Of a stretch of DNA of 64,000 nt, positions 23,778 to 35,364 are shown in pieces; position 1 is the stretch's first letter; each line of letters opens with the position of its first letter. This DNA is from Bursaphelenchus xylophilus (Eukaryota; Nematoda; Chromadorea; Rhabditida; Aphelenchoididae), in contig CAJFCV020000005.1 in assembly GCA_904066235.2 (NCBI GenBank), forward strand, positions 3,839,501 through 3,903,500. Reading direction: 5' to 3'. Made by a program: the position numbers and the translations under genes. The notes under the pieces are model-generated. The model searched no databases, was not told the DNA's origin, and saw nothing but the letters and a program-made list of their open reading frames with translations.

Positions 23778-26573
23778 CTATTGGGTGGCGTCAAAGGCAG
23801 CTCTGAACCACAGGGCGACAGCCTTTGCTCCGGGATCGGGTTGCTTCTGCTGGTCCTTGTTGGTATACGACGCCCTTCCACTCTTGGCTTCCATGGTGGC
23901 CGTGGCCTCGGCGGCTTTCTCAACAGTCTGAAAGCAAAAATTGAAGGTCTCAAAAATACCACAACTAAATATATTACATCAATCATGTCTCCACATCACT
24001 CTAAAAACACAAAAACGAACCGAAAAGAGATGAAACTTCAAAAAAAACCTAATATAACATCAAACGTAACCAAAATCAAGTTCAATTCCAAAAAACATGT
24101 CCAACAAACTTACCGAGATCAAATCAGGCCAAGATGCGTTCTCAGCGGCCTCCGCAGCGGCACTCAATGGATCCACGAGAGTCCTGTGTCCTGGTTTGGC
24201 ATGTCCATAATACGAAATTGCTTCAAGTCCTTGCTTGATGGCCTCGCGAAGAGACTTGGAATCAAAGGTCGACTCGAATGCTCTGGATCCAGCTCCAAAG
24301 AAGAGGGCGTAGAGGGCTCCCGATGTTCCGCCGACCGAGTGTTCGCAGAGTTTCGACAGTTGGAGGCAAAGGGATTTGGGGTTTTGGAAAGCGAGACGTT
24401 TCTGGTCCGCGGCTTCGAGAATCGCTGTAAATAATATGAGCATTTAACTTTTCATAGGCAGATTGATCCATAAAAAATCCAAACCTCAAGTCCCAGATCC
24501 TAATCTTACCTTTGGAAGCCGACTTGAGGGCATTTCCGCAATCCCCATCACCACAAGTTGAGTCCAACTGGTTCAGCAGGTCTTCGTTCTTGATCAGTTC
24601 TTCACACGCTTTCCTCAGCGACTTTTCAATGGCCTTGGAAGTCGCTGAAATTAAAGAAATCATCATAATAACATAAAAGACCACCTTGGTCAAGTGTAAT
24701 ATAATTCAAGTTTAATATAACCCCACCTTCATCGACCTTTGCCCCCACCAATTCAACCTTGGTGTTGTCATCAAACTGACTGTGTTGTGGCGGCTTCACA
24801 ACTTCATCCTGAGGGGTGGTTGCCTTCCACAAGGACGAGATATGCGAAGGAGTGTCCAAAAGGGAAGCCCAGTCATCGCTCTTCAACCTCAGAACAGTGA
24901 TGCTAAATCCATGACCGTCCACAGAAGTCATCAGGGTTCCGGTGAGGAAACGGCCAATTTTGTAGCCATTTTGAGCTAAAAAAATAAAAATTTTAAAATT
25001 GATATCAAGTATAATATAAAAATAAACTCGAAAACTTACCAAACCACGCGGCTACCTCTCCCTGAACAATGCCAAACTCCAAATTGCTAACCCCACCCAG
25101 ATTATTGACCAATACAGCCAACTTGTCCGTCTTTTTGAGCTGAAGTCTCTTCGACGCCGTCAGTTTCTCCAAGACTGTTGCCACAATTTCCTTGGCACTT
25201 GTCTGCTTTGTCCTTTCCACACCAGGCTCTCCGTGAATTCCGAGTCCAAGCTCCATTTCACCGGCTGGGAGATCGAACATGAGGCCTTTTCCGGGCAGAG
25301 CGCAGGGATATAGGGAAACTCCGAAGGTGCCTGCAAAAACAATCAAAAATAAGGGTTCTAAGGTACTAAAAATTGAAAAAACACTTTTTGGCCATAACTT
25401 TGCTAGTTTTGTGCGGAAAAAATTGTTTTTTTTTTGCGAAAACATTATCCTCTATGGTAGAAATGAAACTTTTCGTGCCGGAATTCGGAAAAAGTGTCAA
25501 ATTTTCGCCGGCTTTCGATCTAAAAATCTCGGCTGTTTCTGCAAAGCGCGAGCTAGTATTCTCGCATACATTTTAGAAAAAATTATTTTAAATTTGTGCC
25601 ATGTTTCATCAAAATCTGAGTGTCGCACTTGGGGTACTTCCCTTGTAAGCGTAATCGAACATAACCTAGTATCTTCTTCATCCTATTGGTAACAAAGGCC
25701 CAAGGACAAAATTACAGCATGCTTAATCCTTCCAAACCCTCTCAAAAATCCATCACAACCCCCAAAAAAATTTGGGAGCCCATAAACAACAAAAACTCCC
25801 TCAAAAACAAGAAAGAACTCACCCATATTAGCAATAACATCTCTGCTGATGTCTCTAATTTCCTCAAATTTTGCTTTCCTGTCTTCAGCCAGAACTCCAG
25901 CGATTTGAAGGACCAACAAGGCCCCGGCCAACCCTCTTCCACCCACCGTCACCCCAAGCTTGTTTTCCAGGGCGACATCGTCGTCAATGTAAACCAAATC
26001 AGCCTTTGTATCTGGTCCAAGTTTGGCTTTCGACCGCTCAATCGCCATTCCAAAGTGTAGACGATCCCCTGTGTAATTGATAACATAAATCAAAGACCCG
26101 GCTTTTCCCTGAATGGCTTCGAGGGCATCACTGACATGGGACGAAGGAGGTGAGGCAAAGACGTCTCCCGCAATGGCTGCCGTCAAAGAGTTCTTCCCGA
26201 CCAAACCTGAAATTCATGAATTTCAACACGACATCTCAATCATTAATATCTATCCCGGAAACAAACCAAAACTCATCCATCTTGACCCCCATCTAAACCA
26301 ACAAGAATAAATATTCAAAAACTCACCAGCAGCAAAAGGTTCATGTCCGGAGCCTCCTCCACATCCTAAAGTAACCTTTCCATTCGACTTCAGGTCTTCA
26401 TAATCTTTTCGGAGAACGACTCGAGGATTTTGCTAAAGAACAATCAATTATAATATGAGATAACTACTCACCGGATGGAACTGAATCCGATTGTCTGACT
26501 GGACAAGACCCTTAAGTGAATCATTTACAACATTCTCTGGCTCATTTACAAACTTTTTGCGAATACCGGACAT
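23778..26573 (-). CDS. TKFC: Triokinase / dihydroxyacetone kinase (TKFC-like), 8 exons
   Basis: Exons on the minus strand: 26573-26472, 26432-26327, 26206-25823, 25330-25040, 24975-24727, 24644-24510, 24424-24114, 23927-23778. All phases join, giving 575 residues, the family's usual size. It phosphorylates dihydroxyacetone and glyceraldehyde with ATP in the cytosol; animal orthologues also make cyclic FMN. DhaK domain: GGGSGHEP (residues 60-66 region), NYTGDRLHFG with the catalytic Asp, and GIHGEPG with the His (230) that binds dihydroxyacetone covalently. DhaL domain: GDGDCG for Mg-ATP and VGGTSGALY. The residues after GGGSGHEP are FAAG, where AHAG is common. A likely trans-splice acceptor lies 9 bases before the ATG. 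Intron 3 carries half of a Tc4/Tc5-like MITE. Confidence 0.95.
25377..25645. mobile_element. Half of a Tc4/Tc5-like MITE inside triokinase intron 3
   Basis: Matches the inner and right part of the 430-450 bp family and ends GCACTTGGGGTACTTCCCTTG followed by TAA. The left terminus is missing, so the copy is truncated. Confidence 0.7.
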
Positions 26574-26582
26574 TGTTTTACC

Positions 26583-26591
26583 CTGAAAAAA
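26583..26591 (-). promoter_or_regulatory. Likely spliced-leader (trans-splice) acceptor for triokinase
   Basis: TTTTTTCAG on the minus strand, 9 bases upstream of the triokinase ATG, with no upstream in-frame exon evident. In nematodes such a site just before the start is commonly the spliced-leader acceptor. Confidence 0.55.
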
Positions 26592-27106
26592 TAAAGATAA
26601 ATTTGAGCACAAAAACGGTCAATTCGCGAAAAAAAACCACAAACAAAGATTCAAATCAAACAATTCATCAAACATCAGAATGAATCAAAAAAATTTCCAG
26701 CTTCCAAAAACTTCCATAGCTTTCAATTTACCTTCCCCATGCCCAAAAAAATAAAGCTCTTGAATCAACCTTTTTCTTACCCTCAAAAGATACGGATTCT
26801 GACACAACTCGGACCATAAATGATTATCAATTGAGAAATGACCATTTTTATCATAGAATGAAGCCTTTGAAAGATGTTTACAGCAAGAAATAAGATTGAT
26901 AAACCCTAATCGGAGTGCTGAACAGTCAGGAAGACCGTTCCCCGTCTTCTGCTAATAAAGAGAGTACAAAAAGCATTTCAATTTGACTGATCAACGTCCC
27001 ATCGCATCAAGGACAAACTTCCGAGCCACTTCGAAAATCAGAAAAATAGAATTTCTGAAAATGAGAAAAAGACTTGACCCGAATTGTGTCAAGTCTTACA
27101 CTCCTC
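26592..27106. other. Upstream flank of triokinase, no gene seen
   Basis: AT-rich spacer; no coding frame with support. Confidence 0.3.
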
Positions 27107-27114
27107 CGGAAAAC

Positions 27115-27602
27115 CAGGGGTGGTCAGCAGACCCTATTTTTCCGATTTTCGGCCCGCGGCCCGGCCCGTCTAATTGACCGGCCCGGCCCGGCCCGTCTAG
27201 TCTTTTTCCAGGCCCGGCCCGGCCCGGCCCGTGACGGGCCTGGCCCGGCCCGGCCCGGCCCGTGCAGGCCCGTCTATAGAGGGTTCTGCGAACTGCGCCC
27301 AGGCTCGGGATCTAAACTGAGGCAAAAAAGGCGTTGATCTAGCTAGTAAAGGATCAATGTGATAGTTTTGTGGTTCTATAATGGAACTAGAGACTTGTAA
27401 ACGTTTTAGAACTTGAGAAACAGCAACTATAACAACATCAATTAATTTTCCCGGCGCGAAAACAATGAATGCCAACGGTTTGGCATTGTATTTTAGACGG
27501 GCCGGGCCGGGCCGGAAAAAACCCCAGGCCCGCGGCCCGGCCCGGCCCGGCCCGTTTGTCAATTTCCATTTTTGAGGCCGGCCGGCCCGCCGACCACCCC
27601 TG
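27115..27602. mobile_element. hAT-like non-autonomous element with (GGCCC)n arms and 8-bp duplication
   Basis: Termini CAGGGGTGGTC and GACCACCCCTG. CGGAAAAC occurs immediately outside both ends (27107-27114 and 27603-27610), an exact 8-bp target duplication. Both sub-terminal regions are runs of GGCCC/GGGCC units in inverted orientation around an AT-rich core. No transposase frame. The 8-bp duplication and CAGGGGT ends are hAT hallmarks. Confidence 0.85.
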
Positions 27603-27610
27603 CGGAAAAC

Positions 27611-28060
27611 TGCGAGATCTTTGGATTTGAAAATCTTGTGGTCTTTGTGCCGATACCACTATACGAATAGAACGTTTTATTTAATTTACAGACCTTACTT
27701 GCAAAAAGATCAAATAAAAAAAAAAGTTTTTTACATGCAATTTCCCAAACTACAAATCAGCCAATTGCTGTAATCATCGTTCATTTTTGTAAACAAAATG
27801 GCTGTTATCAGCAAGCGCAGCACGTTGTAAACGTAAATCGGAGAGATTGAAAGGGCTTCTAAAGGTCTACAGAGAAAAAATTGGATAGAAAAAGAATGGT
27901 CATCAAATTTAAATTAAAAAAAATTGTAAACGAAAGTTTGACAGAGTTTTAAAACTGAATCGCTTACTTCTAAATTTATGTTATGCTCCAAAGATTCTGT
28001 TTTAAGGCGATGAAACTAGTTATACGCTATTTTTGATCGCTTTCCGGCTCTATTTACCTA
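27611..28060. other. Intergenic, nothing recognised
   Basis: AT-rich spacer between a hAT-like element and a mariner-type MITE; no supported coding frame. Confidence 0.3.
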
Positions 28061-28317
28061 CAGTGGGGGACCTGATCCAGTGGCAAAAAAAGTACTATTT
28101 TGCATCCGGAAAGTATCAAAAATGTGGCAAAATGCTTCCCTCTCCAAGTAAAAAAACTCAGATTTCAAAAGCGCGTCCGATCTTTTTGTCAGGAAAAGGG
28201 CGCGCCTTTCAAAACAAAGTTCTTTTTTACTTGGAGAAGGAAGCATTTTGCCACATTTTTGATGTTTCCCGGATGCAAAATGGTACGTTTTTTGCTACTG
28301 GATCAGTTCCCCCACTG
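28061..28317. mobile_element. Tc1/mariner-type MITE, CAGTGG family, copy 3 (best preserved)
   Basis: 257 bp, TA at both ends (28059-28060 and 28318-28319), termini CAGTGGGGGACCTGATCCAG and complement. Almost the full length is one imperfect palindrome. Lies just downstream of the Srv-like receptor gene. Confidence 0.85.
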
Positions 28318-28355
28318 TAGTATAACATCAATATTTCCTTGATCAAATTTACTGT

Positions 28356-31300
28356 TTATTCTCTTCCCCTTATTGCGGAATTTATATTAAAATTGGAGCA
28401 ACTGATATCCCTGTTCGAATTCCTATGAACAGAAATATTAGTTGTGATAAAGACGACCGTTCCTTTATGCGAATTCTTTCCTTTGAGCACCGTGAAAATG
28501 AAACGATGCATCTTTCGTCGTTTGAAGAAGTGTCGGCGGACCAGCGATGACGTCAGCAGTAAGAGAACCCCTCCCATGAGCAATGTCAGATTGTATAAAT
28601 GGGCATAGGTGTTGATGAACGCCTGGATGTACGGATTGTGCGTCTTCGCCACGCCTTCGTACGAATAGGTGCACTGGAAGGAAACAAGCTGTAAAATCGT
28701 GGAGGAAAATGCATGGGCAACGGGCTTACCTAGAGGTGGCAATCGGGCTGGGCCGGCCCGGCCCGGCCCGGCCGGGCCCGGTGATTGGGCCGGGCCGGGC
28801 TTGAGCAGATTTGAAAAAGCCCTGGGCCGGCCTGACCGCTTCGGCCCGCGGGCCGGGCCGACGCTTTCGGCCCGGCCCGGCCCGGAAGGTAGATAAGTAA
28901 AAAATTTTTAATGCTAAACCAGCAAAATAAAGCACAAATGCTTTGTAGAATGGATGGAAATTAGATTAAACCTGTTTTGACTTATACGCTGTTTTACTAC
29001 TTTTTAAAATTATGTATATGTATATGTAACTTATTATGTATATGTAAATCCCACCCAAATATGCAAGGGTCGGGCAAAAATCTTCGAATTTTGTTATGAT
29101 AAATTTAAAAATTTCACTGTAATTTTGATTCCTTGATGTAAATGAAAGTGTTTAAACAGTTTTTGGTTAACCATGTACCTTATAACGTCCATACTTTTAT
29201 ATAGCTAACTTCCTATAGGATTAAAAAATTTAACAGAATCCAACTTTTTGGCTAATTGTAAGTTTTAGCTACCTGCACGGATGTTCCAGTCATCCGACTA
29301 GACTATTTAATTTCGCGCAGACACACGTAAAACCCTTCTGGAAAGCATAAGAACTTCCAGTAGAAAGTGCAAAGACCTTTATCCAAGTTTTCTGTATTAG
29401 CGGGCCAAACCGGGCCGGGCCGGGCCGGCCTGGGCTTTCATCGGGCCGGGCCGGGCCGGGCCTGAGCAAATTTGAAAAAGCCCTGGGCCGGCCTGGTCAC
29501 TTCGGCCCGCGGGCCGGGCCGCAAAAATCGGCCCGGCCCGGCCCGATTGCCACCTCTAGGCTTACCTGTTCAATACTCAAAACCAAGATCACCAGGAACA
29601 CAGAGACCGTGTAGATTAAAAGTTTTCGGTTGGCTTTGTCCGATTTTCGACGGAGAAGAGCCAACGAACAGATGGACCACAAGTTGAGAATAAGGGTGAG
29701 GAATGAGAAGGAGATACTGAAGATTGAGGAACGAACCCGCATACGACCCTGAATACGTTAAAATTAAGCTCTAATCTCACAATAATAATGAAGAATTTGC
29801 TTTTTGGCACAAGTTGAAATATTAGGGTGAACCAAAAAAATTTTTCGATTTTTTAATGAAAATTTAAACGTCATTTTACAACAAATGAAAACCAGTTAAG
29901 TTTCAAAGCATTTGAATCTTATAATACATTCATATAAAAATCTTTATTTAAAAAGTCGGAATTTTTTTTTGGTTCACCCTAATATTTAAAAATTTTTTTG
30001 AGAGAACACACAAACAGTGGAGAGTAGGCAAGACGGAAAACGTTTTCGCCAACGACTTTTCGGCATCTAGAAAATTTACACAACGGCTTTCGTTTTTAGA
30101 AAATCTACACAATTCCTTACCGGTATATAGAATAAGTTGATAGCATCAAAATAACAGTCCCGGTAGGCCGAACATTCGAATTTGACTGGGCACACGATAA
30201 GATGAACACAAACGCTGAGAGGAATCGTAACGAATAGAAACAATATCTTCTTGAAGTGTTGACGCCATAACTTAAAGGTTTTTTATAAAGTAAAAATTAC
30301 TCTTACCAACTCGGACTTTGCCGGATAATACAACGTCGTGAACCGGTTCAATGCCAACAAAAACCCGCTGAATTCGGTAGTGTAGAGAGTGAAGTAGGTC
30401 AAGAGGTAGATGGGAGAGATGAGGTATGTCTCTTCCGTGAATATCTCGGAGTACAATTCACTGATATACGGGGCATTCGGCCAGTGATTTATCGCTTGAT
30501 TCACCCAAAATCCAACACAATCCTGAAGTTGAATATTTTATTATATATACTATAATTCTATACACAGGGGACTCGGATTTACTTATATGTACGTCTTTTT
30601 TACTTATATGAAATTGAAGTTCATATAAGTAAATAAACGTACATATAAGTAAATAATTGTACATATAAGTAATTCTGAAATTACTTATATGTAAACTTTA
30701 TTTTCGGCGCGCTCCGAATTTACTTATATTTACAAATAAGGATATTTTACTTATATTTACCAATAAGGATATTTTACTTATTTGTAACCCAGAATTACGC
30801 ACAGTGCAGATTATATTATAAACGTTTATTTCGATTCTCAAAAACGACAAATACAAGTCGGTAACGCATCTTGTGTGCTCCGGATAGGTTTCTCATCTGT
30901 TGTTGTCCTCATGAGGCATCAATTGCTTATTTTCGGGATCTTCTATGGCGATTTCTGCGTCTGGATTCACTGAAAATAGCAAAAATAAAGAAGATAAGGT
31001 CGTTTGACGATATTTACTATAAGCCCTTCTCAATTGTTTGTGCTTCTGCACCCCGAAAAAATTAGTTTTAGGTTCACCAAGTTTGCCAATGAAATTTCGA
31101 GACACCAAGTTTGTCATGTTGCACTAGGTCCAGGTGAATATTCTCAACATACCTGAATCATCCGAGTGCCATTTTTCCGGGATCGTGTGTACATTGTCCA
31201 TTTACTACCCTCCACGGCCAATTTTTCGATAATCTGAAACCTAGAGGCTTCACCTGGACCTAGTACAACATAGCAAAACTATGTCTGGAAAAATCTTTGG

Positions 31301-32826
31301 TTTTATGAAATGTGAAAACAGTTAAAAAACACCTACCATTTGAGCACACAGTTGTTCATCCAAATTCTTTCCTCATAGTGCTTGTTCATAGATTTTTGCG
31401 AACTGCGTGAAGTTTGACGTTGACATGCTCCATGCTCGGGAAGGTTCTCGCGTTCGCAACTTTTGATCTGAGCACTCTGTTACCCTGTAAAAGAAAAAAA
31501 CTGACTACAAACAACTTACTTTATTCGATCCAAGGTTGAGATACGTTCTTTGACGCTCCAAAAACTTAGAATTTTTCCAAGTCCGGCCAACGCGTGCAGA
31601 AACCAAAAAGCGTCTTTGACGCTCAAAAGTTTTCTTTTCGAGGCTCATATATGTACATATAAGTAAAAATAAACGAGCTCCGCCGTTTTTTACATATAAG
31701 TACCGCTATTTGTAAATATAAGTAAATAAACGTAAATATAAGTAAAAATAAATAAGCCCCGCCTTTTTTAACTTATATGTAAGTTATTGGTAAATATAAG
31801 TAAAAAATTTTACTTATAAGTAAATCCGAGTCCCCTGTGTAGTAAAACAAGTAATTAAATGTTCTTATAAAAAATCCTTTATGCCAAATGTTTTGCAGCT
31901 CTTCTTAATTCGGCAGCTGAAGTTTGGAACGTGTAGTTGCATTAACAACCGAGCTATAGGGTGGTCAGAAATACAGTATTTGCCCGAAAGTACATGCATT
32001 TAGTGGAATTGAATTTCTTTGGTATACTTTGGAAGAGTTCGCTTGCATTACATAGACTATAATTTTTGGACGAACGGTAATTACTCTAACAGGTTTGCTC
32101 TATAAGTGCTGCTCGCAGCTATACGTGTGAACAGTATAGTCTGGTTTCATGCTGGCTTGCAGGATTGAGAGAGCGGAATTAGAAGTCTAGCTAAATCATA
32201 AAAAAATGAATGTGGCAGTCGGCAAGAAAAAGTGTACCCATATTTGGTCATGCTTGCCGCAGGTCAGAGAAACATATGTATGTATTTCCGAAGAAAAAAA
32301 TAATATTGGCCGGACCAAGAAAGACCACAATTTTTTCAAGGATAAGTTCAGTTGTAGCCGTTTCATTACTTCCAAGCTTTCGGTGTTCTATTATTAAGAT
32401 TATTAAATACAGACTCCAAATTGTGAATTTTAATACCTTCTCAAAAATGGTGGCAGACATTTTCAAAACAAACGTTTGCCATTCAGCTCTCTGGACTGGC
32501 TTCTTGCTGGAATCATAGTTCCATTCCTAATTTTAAATTCTTCCTATGAATACGCTTTTCCAGCTGTCTATTCATTGCTTTTGCTTTAAATATCCAATCA
32601 AAAGAAAACTCAAGAAAATTCAGAATACGCCAAAAAAAATACAAAATAAGCGATGATGACAAAAAAAACTTACGCTGATACCCGTGTAATAAACGATCCT
32701 GTAGAAGACGGTGTTGAATTCGACTTGCGAACGCCGCCGCAAGATCAGCACCACTTTCAGATACAAAAACCAGAATGGAATTCCATAAGTGTACTTGAGA
32801 AGAGTCACAGCTTCAGCGAGCACCAT
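28356..32826 (-). CDS. Srv/Srg-like serpentine chemoreceptor (7TM GPCR), 5 exons
   Basis: Exons: 32826-32674, 30522-30307, 30270-30121, 29748-29566, 28688-28356, all joined in phase 0, giving 344 residues, normal for the family. Membrane segments are evident: TM1 in exon 1; later ones in exons 2-5. Exon 2 has LNRFTTLYYPAKSEL, the end of TM3 and start of loop 2 typical of Srv/Srg receptors; exon 4 has a KSDKANRKLLIYTVSVFL segment, as at the loop 3 to TM6 border. The family acts as putative chemosensory receptors in sensory cilia. Introns 1, 3 and 4 hold mobile elements; intron 4 was hit exactly at its 5' splice site. The frame stays intact, so the gene is probably functional. The C-terminal 30 residues are the least certain part. 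Confidence 0.85.
28731..29558. mobile_element. hAT-like element with (GGCCC)n arms, inserted at a splice donor
   Basis: Termini TAGAGGTGGCAATCGGGC and its exact complement, flanked by GGCTTACC on both sides (28723-28730 and 29559-29566), an exact 8-bp duplication. The arms are GGCCC-rich inverted arrays; the core is AT-rich. On the receptor's strand the duplicated 8 bp read GGTAAGCC, the exon end plus splice donor. Confidence 0.9.
29822..29982. mobile_element. Small mariner-like MITE (TTAGGGTGAACC termini)
   Basis: 161 bp with inverted termini TTAGGGTGAACCAAAAAAA and complement, TA on both sides (29820-29821 and 29983-29984). Lies in intron 3 of the Srv-like receptor gene. Confidence 0.75.
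30563..31839. mobile_element. 1.28-kb TA-flanked element with many TTACTTATAT motifs
   Basis: Termini CACAGGGGACTCGGATTTAC and complement, TA outside both ends (30561-30562 and 31840-31841). Sub-terminal regions hold over ten copies of TTACTTATA or its complement in both orientations. A smaller inverted repeat (31117-31272) is nested inside. Sits in intron 1 of the Srv-like receptor. No transposase. Confidence 0.8.
31117..31272. repeat. Nested inverted repeat inside the 1.28-kb element
   Basis: TTGCACTAGGTCCAGGTGAA near 31119 is mirrored as TTCACCTGGACCTAGTACAA near 31250. About 155 bp, probably a MITE that inserted into the larger element. Confidence 0.6.
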
Positions 32827-35364
32827 TTACAGCTAGCTACATTAATCGAGGGAACGTCGTTTCGCATCACAGCCCAAATAATCGGATTGAGAAAGGTTCA
32901 ATTACAGCCCAACCACCTGCCCGCAGGGCTCGAATTAATTCTAAATTTTCCTAATTACTCATTTTTTGACGACATAGTCATTTCGGACGTGGCAAGTTGT
33001 AAATATCGAAGGAGGCAAATAGGGTCAATAAGGAACCAAAGGAGTTCTGTTTTGCAATATCGTGAAATGTAATAATTCCGGAAGCGAAGTGCACACAGTA
33101 AAAGGTTAAGTATGCTTTACATATGTACATATGTAATTAGAGATTTTTACAAGCCCTTTGCGAGGACACTAGGTTTTTTTTCAGTCTCAGTCGAAGATTC
33201 TCTTCTTGTGGAAATCAAGAGACCTATCAGATCCAGTAGACTCCGTATCGACATCAAAAAACTCTTCAAGATATCTGTCAAAAAAGAGTGACAGTCATGC
33301 CCCTTACATGTTAAGAAAAATTATATTTCAAAGTTATAGCAGTCACCTTGGGCTCGGCATTATGACCAAGTAAAATTTGGTAAAGGCCAATTGGAATTAC
33401 GGTCATCAATTTGTGTTCAATATTCGACTGACTAATTAAGCAGCAACTTCTGCCATTTCTCCGGCAATAAAATAGTGACAAGATGTCTAACTTTGTAGCT
33501 AACAACCGGAGGTACAGTAAACCATCTAGCAAGGCTTTTCGATGGTCCCAAAAATTAAAACCACAGGCCAAAATCAAAAAAAGAAGCCTACTATCTTTCA
33601 AAAAATATAAAATAAACGGCAAAAATCTCTTATGACCCTCAATGTTCGCTATGCCGGACGTCGAACAAGGAAGCCACTGGCAACAAATACCACAGATCGT
33701 TTATATATGTATGTATGCTTCCTTCACTCCAATTCATTATTGTAGAATGTAATTTGGCTTGGGCCGATCTTTCAACCATAATCTTATAACTCCAAATACA
33801 ATTCAATCTTCTTTTGTAACAACCCTTATATAGGACCGTACGGTTCAACATTCTTTGAAGTAACCCACGAAACAATGAGTAAGAGTTTCGTAATTCCGCT
33901 TCAAGTGAACAATGAAAACGTTAAGACCATATAAATTCATTAAGGAAGTGGACGAAACTAAAATTGTAGTTTGAGACTTAACCTTTTTCAACGACATTGC
34001 AACAGTACGAAAAGGCTGAAGAAAGCAAGACCAAAGAATCATTGCTGAAAGCAGAAAGATGCATGGTTTTTGTTTTTGTCGTAACTGGGGAAATGTCGGT
34101 TTACAATTATCGGGCTTTGAGGAGACAAGGTACAAGTCAAGGTTACAGTTAAAAAACACATTTGCCATATTTTTTACTTTAAGGCACCGGCATTGTGCAC
34201 AATATTTAGTCATCAAAAAAGTTATTGTTCACAGGTTTTTCCACAAAAAAAACTTGTGTTAGAATATGTAATTTGGTCACTGTAGGATTTGATCGAAATT
34301 CAGCCATGTCTTGGCGACGTCAGTTGCCGGAATCTTGGCATATCCTAAGCGACAACCACGAATATTGCTGTTAAACAAGACTGTTATTGGCCAAATTGAC
34401 CCGGAATTTCTCGGCGGAAGCTATGCTTTGTCAACGCTTGTGATACTCTTTGCATTGGCTTGATCTTCGGCCAAAAGAGGCTAGGGACCGAATTACTATA
34501 GTATAATCGTCACTGTGGAGCAAAACCGTCATAACAGGTCGTATCGTTGGCCAAGTAGTTCCTGCACATTCAAGGAGATTTGTATTAAATCTATAGTCAG
34601 ATGGCTGACGGCTTGAAGGTTACTTAATTTGATCAAAGTAATGTAAGCAAAAAAAATTTCTGGCGTCGCACTTCCGGTTCCGAGTACTTCCCTCAGTAAG
34701 CGATTACTATTGACTATACACCCTCACAAAACAAAATGACGCACCGTCTGCGGTTACGCAATGTCCAACAAGACATGCAGTCAACAAATAAGACCAAATT
34801 AATCTTGTAAATAAAAAAAAAATCATGGTCTATTACAATAAAACAAGACTGCTAAAAGAAAGGGCATATGTACGGCATTGGCAATTGGGAGGCTTTCCCG
34901 GAAGCCCATCAAGTTAACGGATTGTTGTCATGTACATTACAGAAATTATGTTGTAATTCTGTACGCATATTATAACACACCTGGATCGATGATCAATTTT
35001 AAAATTCCAAGTTATTTTAATATTATATGTATTGCACTTTGCCTCAGTATCGACATATCGTAGAACACCCGGCAAAGTGCACCTCAAGTTCAAATGGTTT
35101 TATTATATACCGTAGTAAATTCATCGTTTTCTGGACCCGATATATATACCGTAATTTCAGATTTTGAGCGCACAATGTAAAATGCAAAAAATGAACTTGA
35201 ATATACAGCCAACAAATTTGAGGTCAAACCGTTGCAAAGTTCACAAAATCAAGATAAAAAAATGTAAAAAAAAATCAAAATTTTTCATTCTTCCAAGAAC
35301 TTTCTCCGTAGTTGATCCTCTCCATTTCTTGGCTTTTATTCTGGCGAATTGGTCGCTCAACCAG
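32827..35364. other. Intergenic, no supported gene
   Basis: Upstream flank of the Srv-like receptor and, to the right, possible 5' exons of the pseudokinase gene that I cannot resolve. Minus frames at 33311-33622, 33639-33875 and 33845-34216 have no domain or splice structure. Around 34660-34705 lies a decayed end of the Tc4/Tc5-like family. Confidence 0.3.

Noticed and set aside
23769..24434. 221-residue plus frame opposite triokinase
   Set aside because: Antisense shadow of exons 7-8 of the minus-strand kinase.
27074..27659. Arg/Pro/Gly-rich frames over the GGCCC arrays
   Set aside because: Low-complexity translation of GC repeats inside hAT-like elements.
27115..29558. GGCCC arrays considered as a CRISPR array or telomere-like repeat
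   Set aside because: Units are 5 bp with no spacers, and the arrays are bounded by transposon termini and 8-bp duplications.
32248..32466. 72-residue hydrophobic minus frame considered as a receptor exon
   Set aside because: It lies in intron 1 of the Srv-like receptor, and exon 1 joins directly to exon 2 in phase 0 with family-like sequence; no role for it.
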